Positions 63,020-64,000 of a stretch of 64,000 nucleotides of DNA are shown here, piece by piece. How positions within the stretch are numbered: the stretch's first letter is position 1; each line of letters starts with the position of its first letter. The notes under the pieces were generated by a model. It searched no databases, was not told the DNA's origin, and was given only the letters and a program-made list of their open reading frames with translations. The stretch spans positions 62,001 through 126,000 of the forward strand of contig NZ_BDAE01000015.1 in assembly GCF_002091675.1 (NCBI RefSeq). Reading direction: 5' to 3'. The position numbers were made by a program, and so were the translations under genes. The DNA comes from Pseudomonas luteola NBRC 103146 (lineage in GTDB: Bacteria; Pseudomonadota; Gammaproteobacteria; Pseudomonadales; Pseudomonadaceae).

Positions 63020-64000
63020 ATGAATACCTCTGTTGATTCACGCGGCGGTGCCTGGCTTGGCGTAATTGCGCTGGCGCTGGCAGCCTTTATCTTCAATACC
63101 ACTGAATTCGTACCGGTGGCGCTGCTCAGTGACATCGGCAAAACCTTCGAGATGTCGCCAGCTCAGGTGGGCATCATGCTGACCATCTATGCCTGGGTCG
63201 TGGCGCTCATTTCGCTCCCCATGATGCTGTTCACGCGTAATATCGAGCGGCGGCGGCTGCTGATTCTGGTTTTTGCAGTATTCGTCGCCAGTCATATCCT
63301 ATCGGGCTTCGCCTGGAGCTTCACTGTATTGATTGTGAGCCGTATCGGCATCGCCATTGCACATGCGGTCTTCTGGTCCATCACGGCGTCGCTGGCTGTA
63401 CGCATTGCTCCTGAGGGCAAGCAGACGCAGGCTTTGAGCCTTTTGGCAACCGGTACGTGTCTTGCCATGGTCCTGGGTATTCCGCTAGGGCGGGTGTTGG
63501 GAGAAACCCTGGGATGGCGGGCAACTTTCGTGGCGATTGCGGTCTTTGCTACCGGTATAGTGATCTGGCTGGCCAGGGCATTGCCGTTGCTGCCAAGCCA
63601 TAATTCCGGTTCCCTGAGCAGCTTGCCCGTGCTCTTCAAGCGGCCTGCCCTAGTCTGTATCTATATCCTGACAGTGCTCGTGGTAACGGCCCATTTCACA
63701 GGTTATAGCTACATTGAGCCCTTCGCTCAGGAGATCGCCCATCTGAGTGGAAACATGACAACGGTTCTGCTGCTCCTGTTTGGTGGCGCTGGTGTCATAG
63801 GCTCCGTCCTGTTCAGCCGGTACAGCATCATGTATCCCAATGGCTTTTTGATCTCGGCCATTGCGGGTATCACCATCTCTCTGTTGGTGCTGCGGCCGTT
63901 TGCCCAGCACGCCTATCTATTAGGCGGGCTGAGTGTCGTCTGGGGCGTTGCGATCATGTGTTTCGGTCTTGCCTTGCAAGCCAAGGTGCTAGCGCTGGCC
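63020..64000 (+). CDS. sotB: sugar efflux MFS transporter SotB, 3' end outside the window
   Basis: The frame is open from the ATG at 63020 to the right edge (327 codons). The first helix [20 protein letters not shown] and the [20 protein letters not shown] block closely match SotB/YdeA, an MFS exporter of sugars such as arabinose and [22 protein letters not shown]-type and [11 protein letters not shown] segments follow. About 70 residues are missing compared with the usual near-400 length. A GTG at 63014 is an alternative start. No strong ribosome site. Confidence 0.9.
   Translation, partial: MNTSVDSRGGAWLGVIALALAAFIFNTTEFVPVALLSDIGKTFEMSPAQVGIMLTIYAWVVALISLPMMLFTRNIERRRLLILVFAVFVASHILSGFAWSFTVLIVSRIGIAIAHAVFWSITASLAVRIAPEGKQTQALSLLATGTCLAMVLGIPLGRVLGETLGWRATFVAIAVFATGIVIWLARALPLLPSHNSGSLSSLPVLFKRPALVCIYILTVLVVTAHFTGYSYIEPFAQEIAHLSGNMTTVLLLLFGGAGVIGSVLFSRYSIMYPNGFLISAIAGITISLLVLRPFAQHAYLLGGLSVVWGVAIMCFGLALQAKVLALA

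Noticed and set aside
1-64000. CRISPR arrays, rRNA genes and prophage modules.
   Set aside because: No regularly spaced repeats, rRNA signatures or phage structural genes were found on reading through the window.

Overview
The window reads as chromosomal DNA from a gammaproteobacterium of the Pseudomonas group. This rests on gene content and order: the aerobic-type late cobalamin cluster in the order cobO-cobB-bluB-cbiB-cobD-cobQ-cobU-cobT-cobC-cobS behind a cobalamin riboswitch, the rnd-ycgL-...-ycgN neighbourhood, and the presence of yggL, gcd, DUF2789, DUF2937 and dppA. Base composition looks moderately GC-rich (judged by eye, not measured). Most of the window is ordinary housekeeping and metabolic sequence. 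I see no phage, CRISPR array, complete insertion sequence or rRNA. There is one tRNA, tRNA-Val(GAC).

Layout. 0-2 kb: two tandem NlpC/P60 cell-wall hydrolases (the first cut by the window edge), a small HNH protein and a DUF6515-like exported protein. 2.2-6.2 kb: a three-gene periplasmic molybdenum hydroxylase (tri-haem cytochrome c, [2Fe-2S] subunit, Tat-exported Mo subunit) whose first codons lie inside terminator-like hairpins. 6.2-9 kb: a calcineurin-type phosphoesterase, an Mrr-like restriction protein with an altered catalytic motif, and yggL. 9.2-18.3 kb: the B12 riboswitch and a ten-gene operon with overlapping or nearly touching ORFs, covering corrin adenosylation, amidation, the aminopropanol arm, dimethylbenzimidazole synthesis and nucleotide-loop assembly. 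18.3-30 kb: a FadL-type porin, RNase D, YcgL, a 2-hydroxyacid dehydrogenase, a nitroreductase, YcgN, an SRPBCC membrane protein, oligopeptidase B, a YafJ amidotransferase and DUF2937.

30-35 kb is a tRNA followed by a run of small, poorly known genes (lipoproteins, one- and two-helix membrane proteins, an I78 inhibitor, a periplasmic endonuclease I) that ends at a cold-shock gene. Two of these small genes (33 and 38 codons) fall below usual ORF cut-offs. 35.6-41.5 kb: PQQ glucose dehydrogenase, a bestrophin-like channel, a DoxX-like protein, DUF2789, DUF2171 and a glutathione transferase.

41.57-42.92 kb is the most interesting locus. A HAM1/ITPase-like gene and a SIR2-family NADase gene sit 2 nt apart and are translationally coupled. 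The SIR2 protein keeps its NAD-site motifs. The HAM1 protein has lost the catalytic Asp (EHTGL instead of the EDTGL/DDSGL type) and other active-site residues, so it looks like a nucleotide sensor rather than a hydrolase. The pair matches the sensor-effector half of the described Kongming (KomABC) anti-phage system, but no KomA-like deaminase lies next to it. I propose a two-gene nucleotide-sensing abortive-infection module.

43-64 kb: DUF72, an NTF2-like exported protein, two GNAT acetyltransferases, a dipeptide-binding protein, an exported Dcp-type peptidase, an inositol-monophosphatase-family enzyme, a YebC paralogue, an EmrAB-type tripartite efflux operon, a CBS protein, a GFA protein, a PACE efflux pump divergent from a LysR regulator, a DUF2167 membrane protein, a frameshifted lipoprotein gene and the start of sotB, which runs off the right edge.
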